In this document: piece by piece, positions 35,747-48,401 of the stretch
Position numbering within the stretch: the stretch's first letter is position 1
How the letters are laid out: each line of letters begins with the position of its first letter
Origin: Sarcocystis neurona
Lineage: Eukaryota; Apicomplexa; Conoidasida; Eucoccidiorida; Sarcocystidae
NCBI GenBank assembly: GCA_000727475.1
Contig: KL647327.1
Span: 389,011 to 453,010 of the forward strand
Direction: 5' to 3'
Length of the DNA: 64,000 nt
Made by a program: the position numbers and the translations under genes
The notes under the pieces: model-generated
Databases searched by the model: none
Told to the model about the DNA's origin: nothing
Seen by the model: only the letters and a program-made list of their open reading frames with translations

Positions 35747-38700
35747 AGCGACGTGTAGCTCAGAAGATAAGCTGCCGGATTTCACACACCAAGGGTTCCG
35801 AAGCGTACACCGCGCACAAGCGATTCATTCATTCTGCCTGGAACGACGTGCTATACCTGAGTTCCGCGCGGAATGAAATCTTGCGCAGGACGTTGTTCGT
35901 AATCGCGTATATACTTTAGTGACACACAACATCTCAGCTGTGCTGTTATACGTTCGCGGTGCCGGTGGATCAATTCCCTTCAGATCGCAAGCACGTCGTG
36001 CGGTCCTCCCATGAGACCGGCGTGTAAGCCCGATGGTTCTAGTCGACCAGTGCAACGTTTTGTTTTCACTGCCGGAGGTCAAACTTATATATGTGAACTT
36101 GCACACTGGTATAGGTACATAGTTGCGGAATGCAGAAGTGATGACAGTGAAAGATCTCTGCCTAACGAATGGACGTCTCTCGCATCTGGAACACTGTGGC
36201 TGTCGGCGGCACGCGTTTATGACAACTGTCACGGAAGGTCTTGGGTTTCCTCTTGTCTCATCACACGGTTCGTCGTTGTCATCACTTCCGTGGGTTACAA
36301 CGGGGAATCAGACACACGAAGGCTGGTCGTACACTGTTGGGGGCCACTTGCCGCGGTGCTTGTTTGAGACCTGCGCGCGGTGTTGACGACGGTAGCTGGC
36401 AAGCTGACTTGCGTAAGACTGCGTGAGACTGAACGGGTATCAAGCAAAACGCTCGCAGATCGGCGGCGGATTGCAGCGGAATAGTGATCCTACTAACTGG
36501 TAGGTCAGCGTGTTCCTCTTGTCTGCAGCCGCTTGTGTTGTTTCTTGTGTCAGTGTTAGTCTGCCTCTTTGTAAACGTTTGGGTAATGCGGCGTACGGCA
36601 AGGCTATCTTTTTCCCCGTTGTCGAGCATTATTCTGCACGGAAACAAGTGGGAATTGTGCACAGAAAAATAACTTTCTCATCCGTTTCTTACCGCCCTGT
36701 CTGCCTGCTTCTTTAAAACTGACTACATATATAAGAGAGAAAAAGGCAGCCGGCTACTCCGAAGGGTTACGTGGCTGGACTACGATGTCACAACAGGCGA
36801 GCGACGCCAAAAAAGCCCGGAAAAATACCTGAGCGGACAGCGAGAGTTCTGAAGATTCTTGCAAGCTGTGCCTGCTACGATGCAGTATAAAATACGCACA
36901 AGCACATTGTGCACATGTGCTTCCGTGGACCTCTAGCTGCCGAATCTATGAGCCCTGTTCTCGGAATATTACGGATGCATTTGCCACGGCGGCCACAGGT
37001 GCAAAGATGTAGGTCGGGGAACGTGTCTTGTGTGCAGGCATCTCGACGACTCTTCAGTCGTCATTATAGACTCTGTGTGATTTCCATATAGTGGATGTAA
37101 GAAGGAAACGTTTCTGAAGATTTTGCACTCATCGCGGGTAGCTCTGTAGAAAGCTATGGAGCACTAACGTTTTCCCCATACGCTGGCAGAGACAATGACT
37201 CCTTGTGTTTCATACTGAGCTAACGGCACAAGGCACGCGTAGAGACTGCGAAGCTTACGAATGCCCCCCCACGCAAAACAGTTTGTGTGCTTATGTAAAA
37301 CAGTGTTGTTGTAATGCAACACTAATGCCAAATCGTCGCGTCCCTTGAGAAGGTATAGCTTTACAAAAGTGTCAAGAGTCTACTGCCAGTGTCAGCATAC
37401 ATCCTTGGAAGTTGTAACAAGCTTACGCGTGTGAAGCCTTCTGCTATATAGTCCGTAAGTGCACGTGAAGGGCGTGGTCACGCCGCCTACAGTTTAGGTG
37501 TACGTGCACATAACAGCGCAGCAGTTGCAGTGCAACTGCATCTCTTCTCGAAAATGAGATAAAAGGATTCAGTTCTTGCTCGAATCTGGTGGTAAAAGCG
37601 AGGAAGTGGCAGCTGTGACTTTTCTCTGTAGCCGACGTCAATACTGCGGTAATGACCCCACGCACAGGGCACTCTTCTGTTTTGCAGACCGGCTTGACTG
37701 CTTCTGTTGCGTGTGCACCTCCATCTCTGCTGCTCTCCAAGTGAATTCACGATATCAAATGTGTACACGTGGATGTCCGTGTGAGGCCTCAAAAGACAGT
37801 GTTGCTTCCTGTCGGCTGCGGTGGATTTAATCCCACTGCAAGATCTTTGGAAACTATTTGGGAAGGTAATCAACTTGAAAGTCACCACTTCTGGAGGGAA
37901 GCGTCTCGGTCTTCCAGCGTTCCTTCGGGTTTAGGATTTTGACTTGGCGGATAAAGCGATACCGCTCAAATGGTGCGGGGCGAAGATGTGGCTGTAAGCA
38001 GAAAAATAGTTCTACTGGTCGGTACGAACGTTGTTACAGATGTACATGTATGTGACGTGCGGAAAGCATTCAGTTGTACTGAAGTTTAATGCACGTGGGG
38101 GCAGCACTTGTAGATTTTCTAGCTAGTCCTGACTCAGGGACGAGGAAAGACTCGTGATCTCCTTTGAAGGCCTGCAGGTCTTCGGAAAAAGTAATTATCA
38201 ATTTTTACCGACGTACTACCTCCGTCAGGCGAAGCGCCATAGTGGGGGGGCACAGCGAACATGTACGCGGACTGCATCCTCCCTCGCGCCGTTTATCTGC
38301 GGAATAAATGGCACAATTTCTCATTCAAGACACCATAACAGATGTCTAACGTTTACCATGGACACGTAAAGCGCCCGAGAGGTAGCTCTCATTCAAATGC
38401 TGCTTGACTAGAAATTCCAGGGTACCTGAACAAAACAACAGCTTATGGACTACTCCTGACAGCATGGCACGGATACCGCGTATACGTGTGTAGTCGTACC
38501 CCATCGCCCGAGCATCGTTTATCCTGCAACATGCATTCTCCTCGCTCTGTCCTTCACTACGTAAAAGATCCCATGTGTACCTCCAGTCAGGATACTTGGA
38601 AGTCGAAAAAGCTGAAATTGTCACGCATCGGTTTCGTGTCAGATTTTGAGTTCGCTCACCCTGTGCTCGGGCCTGATTTCTCAAGAATCACATGACTCGG

Positions 38701-40381
38701 CGAACTCTCGCTCTCATTTTGCTTAATCTCAAGTAAACCCTTGAGGATAACCTGCCCATGATTATACTACGCGAACATACCACACGTCACGTGAGTTCTT
38801 TTGTGTCCATCGTACATTTGATTCGTGCAACATTTACCCCAATGCCATCTGAAACTATCCTTCCGCCGCCACCCTGCTGGCTCTTTCGTGAAGCAGGCTG
38901 CGATATCATTGGTGCCGTGCCTGCGTAAGTTCGTGGGTCAGTAGTAACCGGCTAATCAAATCATGGCACTCCAGCAAGAAGCATTCGTTTCACGTGAAAT
39001 CCACATGACTTGGTTCTCGTACTGGGACACCGCTGTCAACCGGCATTTAATCACCGACTCGACAGTTCAGCAGGCGCTTGCCTGTTGTGATGTGCCACTT
39101 CTTCATAAGCTTCATTTGACTGGACGTCGACCCACACATCGAATCTTCGTGCTCTGGCGGCAGGAAGGGGTGTGGCTTGTCCGCAGTGAACCCAGCATTC
39201 TGCCACTATGGATTCGGATTAAATGTTTAGGCATACGTTCATCGGCTTGCAACACTGCACGGTAGAACAAAGTTCCAATGCTCTACCGGCCCAACCCGGC
39301 TTCACTGGAGAACCGCTCTCAATGGCCTCCTGGCGTGTAGCACCGCACGACTAAACGCGTTTCCAGTTCTGTTCTGGCCCAACCCGGATTCACTGGAGAG
39401 CCAACGAATCCCCTAATACAGTGGAGAAAGAAACGCCTACGTTAGTAACTGTTTTTTTCTTTTGAGTAAGCTGCTGCGAAGCAGTGTCGGCTTACACTGA
39501 TACAAAGAAGGATGTTCTGTCTCTGTTGACACGGCTAGTATTAGAGAGGCTACACTTTTTCTCGCGAAAGCACTCTCTGCGTTGTTGCACCGGAACAAGA
39601 GAAGTGGGTTGCCTCTGGTGCATTCTACTACTAACCCGAACAGATATTTGTTTAGGTGTTAAGATGTACGGCACACTGTGTACACAGGAAAACACGACCA
39701 ACCGGACATAAACAACCATCCGGCTAATGTCCCTTTCATATGAAAGGAGAGTTTGTGTGAGCGAAAACACATCGATACATGCAAAGACGCGAACTTATAA
39801 ATGCCCATGTTAATCTCCATCTCCGTGTTCCTGTCGACATACCGCAGCAGGTGTGTCAAATCCGAATGCTGTGAAGTTGGTTCTAGCCCCCGCCCACCTT
39901 CTGTATCTTTTCTATATAAAGATTAGTAGTACGGTTGAACTTCTGCATGAAATGAACAGTCTACAACTGGATTGCGCGAGAATACAGGAAGGTAGCTGAT
40001 GTTGTGTTTTGTCATCCACCTGTGGATTCGTCCTGTAGTTGCGAGCGACTCAGTGTAACTCTCCAGTTTCTGGAGTCGTGACGTAGTTGTAAGAATGACT
40101 AAAATTCACAACTCTTATGAGACCCCAGCACAAAAACGCGCGTACCATACATTTGGTTACGTGTAGTAAGCCACAAGTACAGCCATAGACATACGTGGCT
40201 GCGCGCTCAACTTCCTAAGACAACTGCACCAAATTCTGTTCTACTTTGCACAGCAGAAAAGATACTTGAAGAGGTGACATACTTCTGACGGACACGTTCC
40301 TGAATGAGGTTTCTAGTGTCATGACTTTCACATCTCCTGGGTGCAGTTCCCGGTGCAGCACATACCTTGGTTCCTGACAAT
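35747..40381. other. Repeat-poor intergenic region, no supported gene
   Basis: After the CCT8 stop the texture changes abruptly: TA microsatellites, CAG/CTG tracts and GTAC repeats essentially disappear. Open frames are short (up to about 130 codons) on both strands with no protein-like bias. Two copies of GGCCCAACCCGG at 39288 and 39376 are noted separately. The last few hundred bases presumably hold the promoter and 5' UTR of the gene at 40382. I see no tRNA or other structural RNA. Confidence 0.5.
39288..39403. repeat. Direct repeat of about 27 bp, 88 bp apart
   Basis: GGCCCAACCCGGCTTCACTG at 39288 and GGCCCAACCCGGATTCACTG at 39376, each followed by GAGA-CC. The sequence between is unrelated. 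Confidence 0.8.
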
Positions 40382-43300
40382 ATGCGTTTCGCGCTCGTGT
40401 GGCTGTCCGCCACTATTACAGCTGTCATCGCAGCAGAGCGGACGCACAACAGCACGTATAATCAGAGTACACCGTTTGCACCACTCAAGTTGATCTGTGC
40501 AGGGGAGGGAGGGAAGCGTAGGCGTGGGGGAAAGCAGCATCCTCGAGCGCAGGTGTCACGGAAGCTGCTCCTGAAAGGCCATGAAGACGTCATAGGAGGG
40601 AGGTCGGACATTCATGGTCTATATCGGCTGAACAAGGGTGTGGTGCAGAAACAGGCAAAAAGAAAGGACGTTGAGGCCTGGGCAAGCACTTCAGCAGCGC
40701 CAGAACACCATCGGGTGTTCGACCGCCCCGGGCAGTATCAGAGGAGCGGTGCACACTCGGGCCCTCACAGTGTCCAGCACGGCCAGCTACAATTAGGTTA
40801 TGATGATTCCTTCTTGAAGAACTTGCATTCATCTGCTGACTTGTTTCGAAACGCTGGCAAACACAGTTCTATGTATTCTCCAGACATCGAACACATCAAG
40901 AAGAACTGGCAGGACAAACCGATATTGTCGATTGCACGAGAGGGTACTCCGCGAGAGCACCCTGAGTCCTCGGAGGCAGAACCAGATCGTATGCAGGCAC
41001 TACGAGATCGCCAGCGGCTCCATGCAGACAAGCTTCCAAATGAAATGGCCTTTCAAGAAATTCGTGGTTCGGGCAGCCGGCAGCACCAGAAAAACATCCC
41101 TCATACAAGTGAGATTGAAGCCCTGGCAAATTATGAGGCTTATTCTGGCCAGAGACACCCTCATCCTGAAAGCAATGATATGATACGGGCGAAGCGCGCC
41201 GAATACAGGGTTCGTAGTGCAGTACAACCAGTAACTGAACTGCACACGTTAGCAGATGTTCAGTCCCAGGTGAAAGGAAGAAATCAACTGAAAAACCATC
41301 AGCCGTCCCAGCAGCAGCAGAGAGAAGCGCACAACAGAAATACGTTGCATACAATGCAAGACGGAAACCCGTCCGTTCTCAACCAGCGACAGAGAGCAGA
41401 AAATGTCCTAGGATTCTCTGTGGGGTATGAAAGCTCTCCGAAAGAAGATCGTCTTCCCCCAGTACGGTTTTCCTTTCCGTTATCAGGCGGGAGAGACGTA
41501 CACCGTGACAGCAGTACGTCCGGTACTCTTTCGAGTAGACAAAAATCGACCACCGGGCGCAAAAAGTCAACTGCAACAAAGGGGAATCTCTCCGGCACTA
41601 TTGGCCTGCATAAGGAAAAGCGGGCAGAAAGGAGGTCATACAGAAGGGGTGACAGTTTGACTGCGGCAGCGAGTCCTGTGGTGCCACGCATTCGTGGATG
41701 GAATGCCTTGTCGGACGGCGAAACGGGAAGACCATTACCTAAAAGTGTTCCAATCAGTGCGTTGAGCCTGACAGATTATGAGGTGGACGTGACTGAAGAA
41801 CTGCCTTTAATGTCTAAAAGTGTTCTTGACCTGGGAATAGCCGATGTACAGATGCTTGCAGACGCGTTGTATGCGTTGAAATCTGCACACTATGCGCAGC
41901 GTCTCGAAGAGGCCTCTAAGCAGCGGAAGGTTCAAGAAGGAATGTTTTTTACTAAACTCAATCGAATTCAAGAGCGACAGAAGCGCCAACGACGAGAAAG
42001 TGAGCTAAGGGACGAGGAGCGGCTGAAATCTCTCGAACAATCGCTGCGCCTCACAAAACCGCTCAACACGTATTACGACACAGTTTCAGAAGAGAGCGCG
42101 CACAGACGTAAGAGAAAGAGCGTTTCTGAGAATCGGTTCCACAAAAGCTCAGATCTCGACGGGTGGAATCGCACCACAGGTGAAGTGAGTCTAGGCAGGG
42201 AGGTAAAATTGTCACGCAGAAGTCCCAAAAAGGAAGGGCATTGGTGGGAAAGGAGGCAGAAACAAAAAATTGCTCTTGCTTTGATCGAAAGTGAAGAGCA
42301 TGGCGACGAAGGCAGTGGACGCGCAAGTCGGTATCGCCGGCACAGTAGGCGGGGCGCGGAAGAAAAAGACAGAGACGACGGAGCCCCTTTCGATATCGAA
42401 AAGGGAAATCAGGGGCACGAAGCGCGTACCATATTCTCTACTTGGGAAGACCTGTCGACAACACCAGACGGCAAGGCGGACCTGCTTTTTCTCGCTGAAG
42501 AAGATGACTTGCTCGTGTCTTCGCAGACGGAAGTGAAAAGAGATGTTAAGCCGGCTCGCACTGAGCACAGAGGGGAGAATTCTCTAAACAAGGGAGGAAA
42601 GGAAATAAAAGAGGCCACAGGGGAAGCAGGTGGTTCTATCCGACCTTTTGACCGGCCTAAACTTCCCGCTGGGGAAGGCCAACAGAGAGGTGTAGACACG
42701 CATCTGGAGGCTCTGAGCCGCCCTGCTATAGCTCTACATAAGAACTACAAATCGGCGGGCAAGGCAGAAAGCGCAGCATACCCGGAAGGGCTAACACAAG
42801 GACAAGGACAGGCAGGTCAACGTACACGGCAGGAATTGGATACTTCTAGCTTATTCCCTGCCCACGGCGACAAAACCTTGTCGAATGTGCTGCAGATCGA
42901 CACAGTCCTCTCTCCGCCGAATGTGGGAGTAGCAGCCAGTGAGGAGGAAATGGCAACTGAGACTGAAATTTTATCTGCACTCGTTGGCGGCGACGGCACA
43001 GAAAAGCTCCTTGCAGAAAAGGTGTCTGGAAACGCTCTGCATGCGTACCAGACGAATCGGGTACAGAAGGCTGCTGGCCTAGGCGGAATGCTCCGGAAGG
43101 GATCCACAGATGCAACCGAAGGAATGCACCGCGAACATAAAGACAGCGAGGACGAAATGGTGGAAGGAGGCTCTGTGGGAGCGGAAGCGGATTTGAGTGC
43201 CTTGCACGAGTCTCACGCTACTACGCTTCCGCCAGACAGTAGGTCGACAAACATAGTCAGGCCAACAAGCCAAGAGAATAATGTGATGGAACAGGAAGCT

Positions 43301-44437
43301 GAAGTAAAGACAAACGTAGTCAGGCCATCAAGCCACAAGGAAGATATGCTCGAACAGGAAGCCGGAGTCACGAAAGGAGAGGAGATTGACTCTTTAGAAG
43401 ATAAACAGGCGCTCGCAGATGAAAACATAAAGCGTCCAGAAACACAGAGCCTGACAAGCATAAAAAATGAGAGTGCAGAGGAAACAATTGTCCAATCCAG
43501 TACAGCTGCAGCTTTTCAGAGCGGAGAACTTACTGGGGAAGCAGGGACGCTACAAGAAGAGGCAGCAGAAGCGCCAGTGGAAGGTGAAGCGGGAAGTGAA
43601 ACCTCTTCACGTTCAGTTGCAGTCGCACCCGGGTCACACCAACCTACCGGAGTTCCCGAGGAAGACGTACTCCTAGAAGAATCTGGGTTGGAGCACGTCT
43701 TACCGGAAACCTTGAAAATCGACACTGTCGACAGCTCTGCCATTCAACCTCGATTTCGTGAGTCACCTAGCAGAAGCGACCACAGAGTGAACGACCCTTT
43801 CACTTTTTTGGACACATCGCAAGACGTCACGGAGGAAGAGATGTCCCAAGGAGAGAGCTTCTTAAAAAAAGGTTCATTTCGGGAAGAGGTGACGCTCGAC
43901 GACACGTTCGCGTTGCGGTTAAGTGAGAGTTTGCCTCCTGAAGTCCTGAAGAACGACAAAAAGCCAGCGGCCTTCAACAGACCGTACGAGTACACCACCG
44001 GCACAACGTACTCGTCGCCCCTCGAAATTTTACCCATTTCGCCTTCCCGTCTGAGTCGTTTCCGCGCGCGCCACTTTCGGGGCGACACGTCAGGGAAATC
44101 CGAGTTCGCAGGCGAGCGACCGGATAGGTTCAACGACAGGAGCCCCGAGATCAGACACGGGGACAAAGTGAAACTAGCAATTCCTGTTGTACAGGAACTA
44201 AGAGCCCTTCCTTACTATCGACGTCTACAGTTTACAAGTAAAAAGAGAACTGTACTGGACCGCAGCACGCCGGCGCGTTTTGAATTTGTCGACAACGACC
44301 ATGGCATGCAGTTCGTGAACTGGCGTAGCATTGACGGAGAAAGAATGATCGAGAAGTTCTGGGTCAACAGCATGGAGGAAGCAGAGCGTCAACAACGAAG
44401 GCAGGTCCAGCGCGAAATTGAAAGCGCTTTCGCCAAA
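40382..44437 (+). CDS. Secreted protein exon 1 (signal peptide, disordered region)
   Basis: The frame is open for 1,352 codons to the donor GTAAGG; reading through would stop 15 codons later at 44482. The donor is preferred because it is a strong consensus. It also joins in phase to an exon that continues the same charged helix (REIESAFAK to EFDAVRRKKQ). Homopolymer runs are few for this genome (a QQQQ near residue 306). Upstream in-frame codons before ATG 40382 lack another Met. Confidence 0.85.
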
Positions 44438-47400
44438 GTAAGGGAAAATATCAGAGAGGTTGGAGAGTATAGTAGGGACTGAATGGAAAATGAAACGTAC
44501 ACGCATAGCCCTCTTGCGGCCCTCACGCGTCGTACTCACGTGCTGCGTATGGTAGACGTCTCTCCCTTCTGTGTATACTCGCTGTTTCCTGGTAGGCAGA
44601 TTACACGTCTGGGGACACCAGCAGGTGACAATGTCTCATCATGTTCATGACTCACATGTGTGCTATATTCTTCTAAAAGGGAGACACACACAAGCAAGGA
44701 CGTACAATCGTGTGGTCCTTGGGGTGCACATGTTCAAGTGAGCGGGTGAAGAGCTCCAGAGTCGGCAAATACTTACAGCACGATGACGTTGCAGCGTGCC
44801 ACAAGAATGTACAGGAAAAAAACAACTCGATGTTGTCTCCCTGTTGTGAACAGTCCGTAGAGCCGACAGGAAAGAAGCGCAACTCCAACTAGAGATGTTG
44901 GAGAAATGTGGGACCTACGTTCAGATCTGCGTCTTAGAGTTCGCAGGACACCACTGGACAACTTGCAGTAACACGCACTGAATGGATTAGCACGTGTAAA
45001 GTTTGCCACGCAGCAGCGCCCTTCTGCGTTACAAGGTTCGAGGTCGTATCGGAGGGCTGACAGTTGTGAAGTATGCTGCTTGATTTCGTCCAGAGTTCGG
45101 CCATCTTTCCTTGACATGCCTGGATTCCTGTGAAGATGTGCTGCGCTTGTGTGCACCTGTGTACGCGCATGTCTGCCGCACAGGAGTTTGACGCTGTTCG
45201 GAGAAAAAAGCAGATTTCACACGCTTTGGGTCTATCTACTGCTGAAGATGACGAGAGTGAACAGCAGCTGGCGCAGCGCTACTACAGCGCGATGCAGGCG
45301 GTGCTCCATGGCCCCGAAGAGGAGGTGCTAACAGGCCAGGTAAAAGGTCGAAGGATATCTCAAAAACCTGCACGCATCACTACTGAAATATACGGGTAAA
45401 ATATGTCGGTAACCTACAGGTAGTAATCACAACCACCCTTGTCTGTGAAACCCAGTTCGCTACGATTATGGTGCCAACGGATATTTTCACTGCATCACGC
45501 GAAGTTTGGTGCATATGCGGTGCATATAAGCGCACGTCCATACGAACAAGGCAACTACGTACCTTAATGCGTGGTCCAGAAGGACAGTGGTGGCATACAC
45601 AGAAGACACATTTGGACATCACTGTCTGAAGCCACGCCCGGCGCTGCTACTTGAGTGCAAAAAGTGAGTGTTGCTCACACCAGACGCTCTCGCTCTTATA
45701 TTTCCCTGAATTCTCGGTTGCCGGTCACTGGTGAGAAGTGGCACATCAAAAGGCCACTGCGTACACGTATGCATTAGTTCGAAAGAACGTGTAGGGCCGT
45801 CACAGGTACGTACGTAGTGTAAAGTGACTCAAATTGGTGCACTTATGCAGGCAGCTTTCAGTATACCTTAAGCCTTTTCTAGTGATCCCTTTACAAGTCC
45901 GGCGACTGCAAGTGTGCAAAATTTAGGTTAGCCACACTCTGTAGTCTGTTTCTCGACGGCGTCCTCGATAGAAGGATACGAAGCTTGCTAATCAGCGTGA
46001 CCAGACGTCTACAAGCTTTCTGATATATGCACACTCTCTCAATTGCACGCATGTAAACGTGCGTGCGTCTATGCCATGACATCCGCATGCATATTTGTAT
46101 GGTGCAATATCTGTCGAAGCCCGTGACCTGAAAGCCGCGGATGGCCATTGAGCGCTTTACGCGCGGAGTGAATGCGTATCTGCACTAGGTGTCTGTAGGC
46201 AAACGCACCTCCACGAGCGCGTAGGCCGCTTCCCTAAGAGTGGCCTAAGTACTGGACCACATACCTGTATTATGTTGTTCCCGAGTTAACCGCGTGCTTA
46301 AAAGTCTGTCAACGAGGAACATCCATGTTTCACGTAGAGAACGACTCGTACAGAGTTCTCAAGAGAGCAGGCTGATACAGGAGGCCGTAGGAACTGCCTC
46401 GACGCGGCTGTCGTTGTGAAAGTTCCACAACACTTAATGAAGACTGTGCAGGGGATTTTGGCCTTTCTTCAAGGATATACCGCTGGGAAACGCATTTCAT
46501 TTCCGCTTATACTCACGTACGCCGTGGACGCTTCTTGCGTGCAGGCTTTTGGGCGCTATGTACCGAGCATCAGTCGGTCCTTCCTCACAGATATTCGCAA
46601 CAGAATCATCTACGGCCCTTGGTCCGTCAACTGGAACAGAGCAATTACTAGCAGGTACCCATACGATGTACTGCTGCGAGTACGTGCAGTTTTGCGCACG
46701 TGCACTCTGTGTACTGACACAGGAGCACAGTTACGAATCTGTGTGCATTCACACATGGAATAATTTGGCATTATCATACCTGTGGATGTCTCTTATAACT
46801 GTCAGTGAACGCTGTAATACAATGAGGCAGCACAAACGCGTCCTAACTCCTGTTAGTTTCCTCTCTCTCAACGCGTTGCAGAACACAGCGTGTCTCTGTG
46901 GGAAGCCGGCGAGGAGCCGTAAGCGTGGGCAGCAGCGCCTCGAGCTACGTGACCACGGCCAATGTCAACTGGGGAAGAACAGCAGTCACATTTTCCGCTA
47001 GACCGAACGACCAAGCAGTAAAACTAGGAGTGCTCAGGGGAAGATACGGAGTTGATATCGCCAGGTCGAATCGTTTACGGGTACGCAGAGCGGTTTCTGA
47101 TAACCGCACTCGCTTTCAGGATAAAGTTCACACGTCTTAGAATAGGTTGATGACAACTTCTGCCCACCACTTGCAGCAGGTGCGAAGATATCAGGTTGAA
47201 ACTTCACTTGCAGTAGATGCGAAGGCATCAGTTTGAAATATACCTGAGATTGTGTAGCCAAGACGATTTCTTATAGGAATCGATCACGTACGTTACCCAA
47301 GGATCTGCCGAATAGAAGGAGTAGGCTTGCCTGTCAAAGCTCAATCGCGAGAAGTTCCGAGAGATCTCATATACGCGACAAAGACTTTCAGATGATGGGC

Positions 47401-48401
47401 GCAGATATGGGTTTCAATCTTTCAGCGCCCACAATGGCGACTGCATAATTTCAAACCGGCTCCAAGTTGTGGTTTCACTGTGCGTACTCCCTTACGTGTC
47501 CTGACCAGCTACTCATTCGTAAATCTTCATTCTGCCTCTGTGAGACCGTGGATCTATTTGAGCAGAACAACTCAACGCACCAGTTGAGCAACTAGTCAGG
47601 AATATCCTGAAGGGCCACCTTACTCGTACTCTTCCTGACCAAAGGGGTTCGTAGATTAATACGCTCTCGTTCCCAGGTGACTTTTGACGTTTCCTACGAA
47701 GCTGCTGTGTTTCTATGTTCTCACCTCTTCCGTCGCAGACTTCTGCTGTTGAGACAGTCATGCGCTACGTGGAGAGCGCGACTGTGGTGGACCAAATCAA
47801 TCGCACGTACGGTCAGAGGGTCCGTGTTCGTCGCTTCAGTTTCAATTACACGAGGGATTTCACACTTCCCAGTTTCGATTCTCCAGGTCGAACTCCCGGT
47901 CTACGACAGGAGCTAGGCGTCAACTGGGGCACTGTGGGTATCAGCGTCGGCACTGACGTGCCTGATAGCGAATACGCTGTGTCCGTTGGCCTACGCGGCT
48001 ACCAGTTTTCAGTGCTGCGCGATTTCTTTCAGCGACTTGTTCAAGCACAAGGCAACTGGGGTCGAGGTTGGCAATTCGAATTAGCCACAAAAGTTGAAGA
48101 CCCCATCAGTCCTTTGATATACTACCAGTTCGGTTTCGGTCGCCTCGGGCGCCTCTATTCTACTGTCGGCGCTGGTATTGGCGGCGATAACACCCCAATG
48201 GCTTTATTCCAGGTGCAGGGAGATCGCACCAGTGTAGTCTTCAAAGCGGTGGAATACGCAGGAGTGCGGGCTTTTAATGTCGGGATCACTGTGGGCAGAT
48301 TTACCTACAGTTGGGATTCCGTGGTCAGCTACGACCAAATCACGCTGCCGCTGTCACCCGTTAGTCCAATTCTTAAAGCGTTGCTCCAGGTGACGCCCTA
48401 G
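40382..48401 (+). CDS. Large secreted protein with C-terminal beta-repeat module (five exons)
   Basis: Family not recognised. Proposed exons are 40382-44437, 45184-45339, 46545-46654, 46882-47080 and 47739-48401; phases agree at every junction (0, 0, 2, 0), giving about 1,727 residues. Start: ATG at 40382, whose first 20 residues (MRFALVWLSATITAVIAAER) form a signal peptide, so the product enters the secretory pathway. Residues about 25-1350 are polar and charged (Lys, Glu, Arg, Ser, Gln), probably disordered, with a helical stretch near 490-570. Exon 2 continues a charged helix. Exons 3-5 (about 1405-1727) change to alternating hydrophobic/polar strands with SVNW at 1431, VNWG at 1469 and VNWG at 1568. 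No transmembrane helix is evident after the signal. It could be a microneme, rhoptry, dense-granule or surface protein, but nothing specific decides. Confidence 0.75.
45184..45339 (+). CDS. Secreted protein exon 2
   Basis: 52 codons between GTCTGCCGCACAG and GTAAAA. Encodes EFDAVRRKKQISHALGLSTA, EDDESEQQLAQRYYSAMQAV and LHGPEEEVLTGQ, helical and charged. Confidence 0.75.
46545..46654 (+). CDS. Secreted protein exon 3
   Basis: Between CTTGCGTGCAG and GTACCC, phase 0 to 2. Encodes AFGRYVPSISRSFLTDIRNR and IIYGPWSVNWNRAITS. The SVNW motif matches the later VNWG repeats, which is the main reason to accept this frame over the two other open frames here. Confidence 0.65.
46882..47080 (+). CDS. Secreted protein exon 4
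   Basis: Between CGCGTTGCAG and GTACGC. Encodes QRVSVGSRRGAVSVGSS, then TTANVNWGRTAVTFSARPND and LGVLRGRYGVDIA. An alternative donor, GTCGAA at 47065, is out of phase with exon 5, so 47080 is preferred. Confidence 0.7.
47739..48401 (+). CDS. Secreted protein exon 5 (C-terminus)
   Basis: Begins after TTCCGTCGCAG and ends at TAG. 220 residues rich in Gly, aromatic and alternating hydrophobic residues: ELGVNWGTVGISVGTDVPD, VSVGLRGYQFSVL, GNWGRGWQFELATKV, YYQFGFGRLGRLYSTVGAG and AFNVGITVGRFTYSWDS. The pattern suggests several amphipathic beta-strands. Confidence 0.85.
   Translation, partial: TSAVETVMRYVESATVVDQINRTYGQRVRVRRFSFNYTRDFTLPSFDSPGRTPGLRQELGVNWGTVGISVGTDVPDSEYAVSVGLRGYQFSVLRDFFQRLVQAQGNWGRGWQFELATKVEDPISPLIYYQFGFGRLGRLYSTVGAGIGGDNTPMALFQVQGDRTSVVFKAVEYAGVRAFNVGITVGRFTYSWDSVVSYDQITLPLSPVSPILKALLQVTP

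Noticed and set aside
35735..35815. tRNA gene suggested by GTAGCTCAGAAGATA (A-box-like) and GGGTTCCGAAGC (B-box-like)
   Set aside because: The B box departs from GGTTCGA-TCC, no acceptor or anticodon stem could be paired, and the start overlaps the CCT8 stop region.
44438..44482. Ending the secreted protein at the in-frame TGA (44480-44482)
   Set aside because: A strong GTAAGG donor 45 bases earlier joins in phase to further exons that share a repeat motif, so the longer model is preferred, though an unspliced short form is possible.
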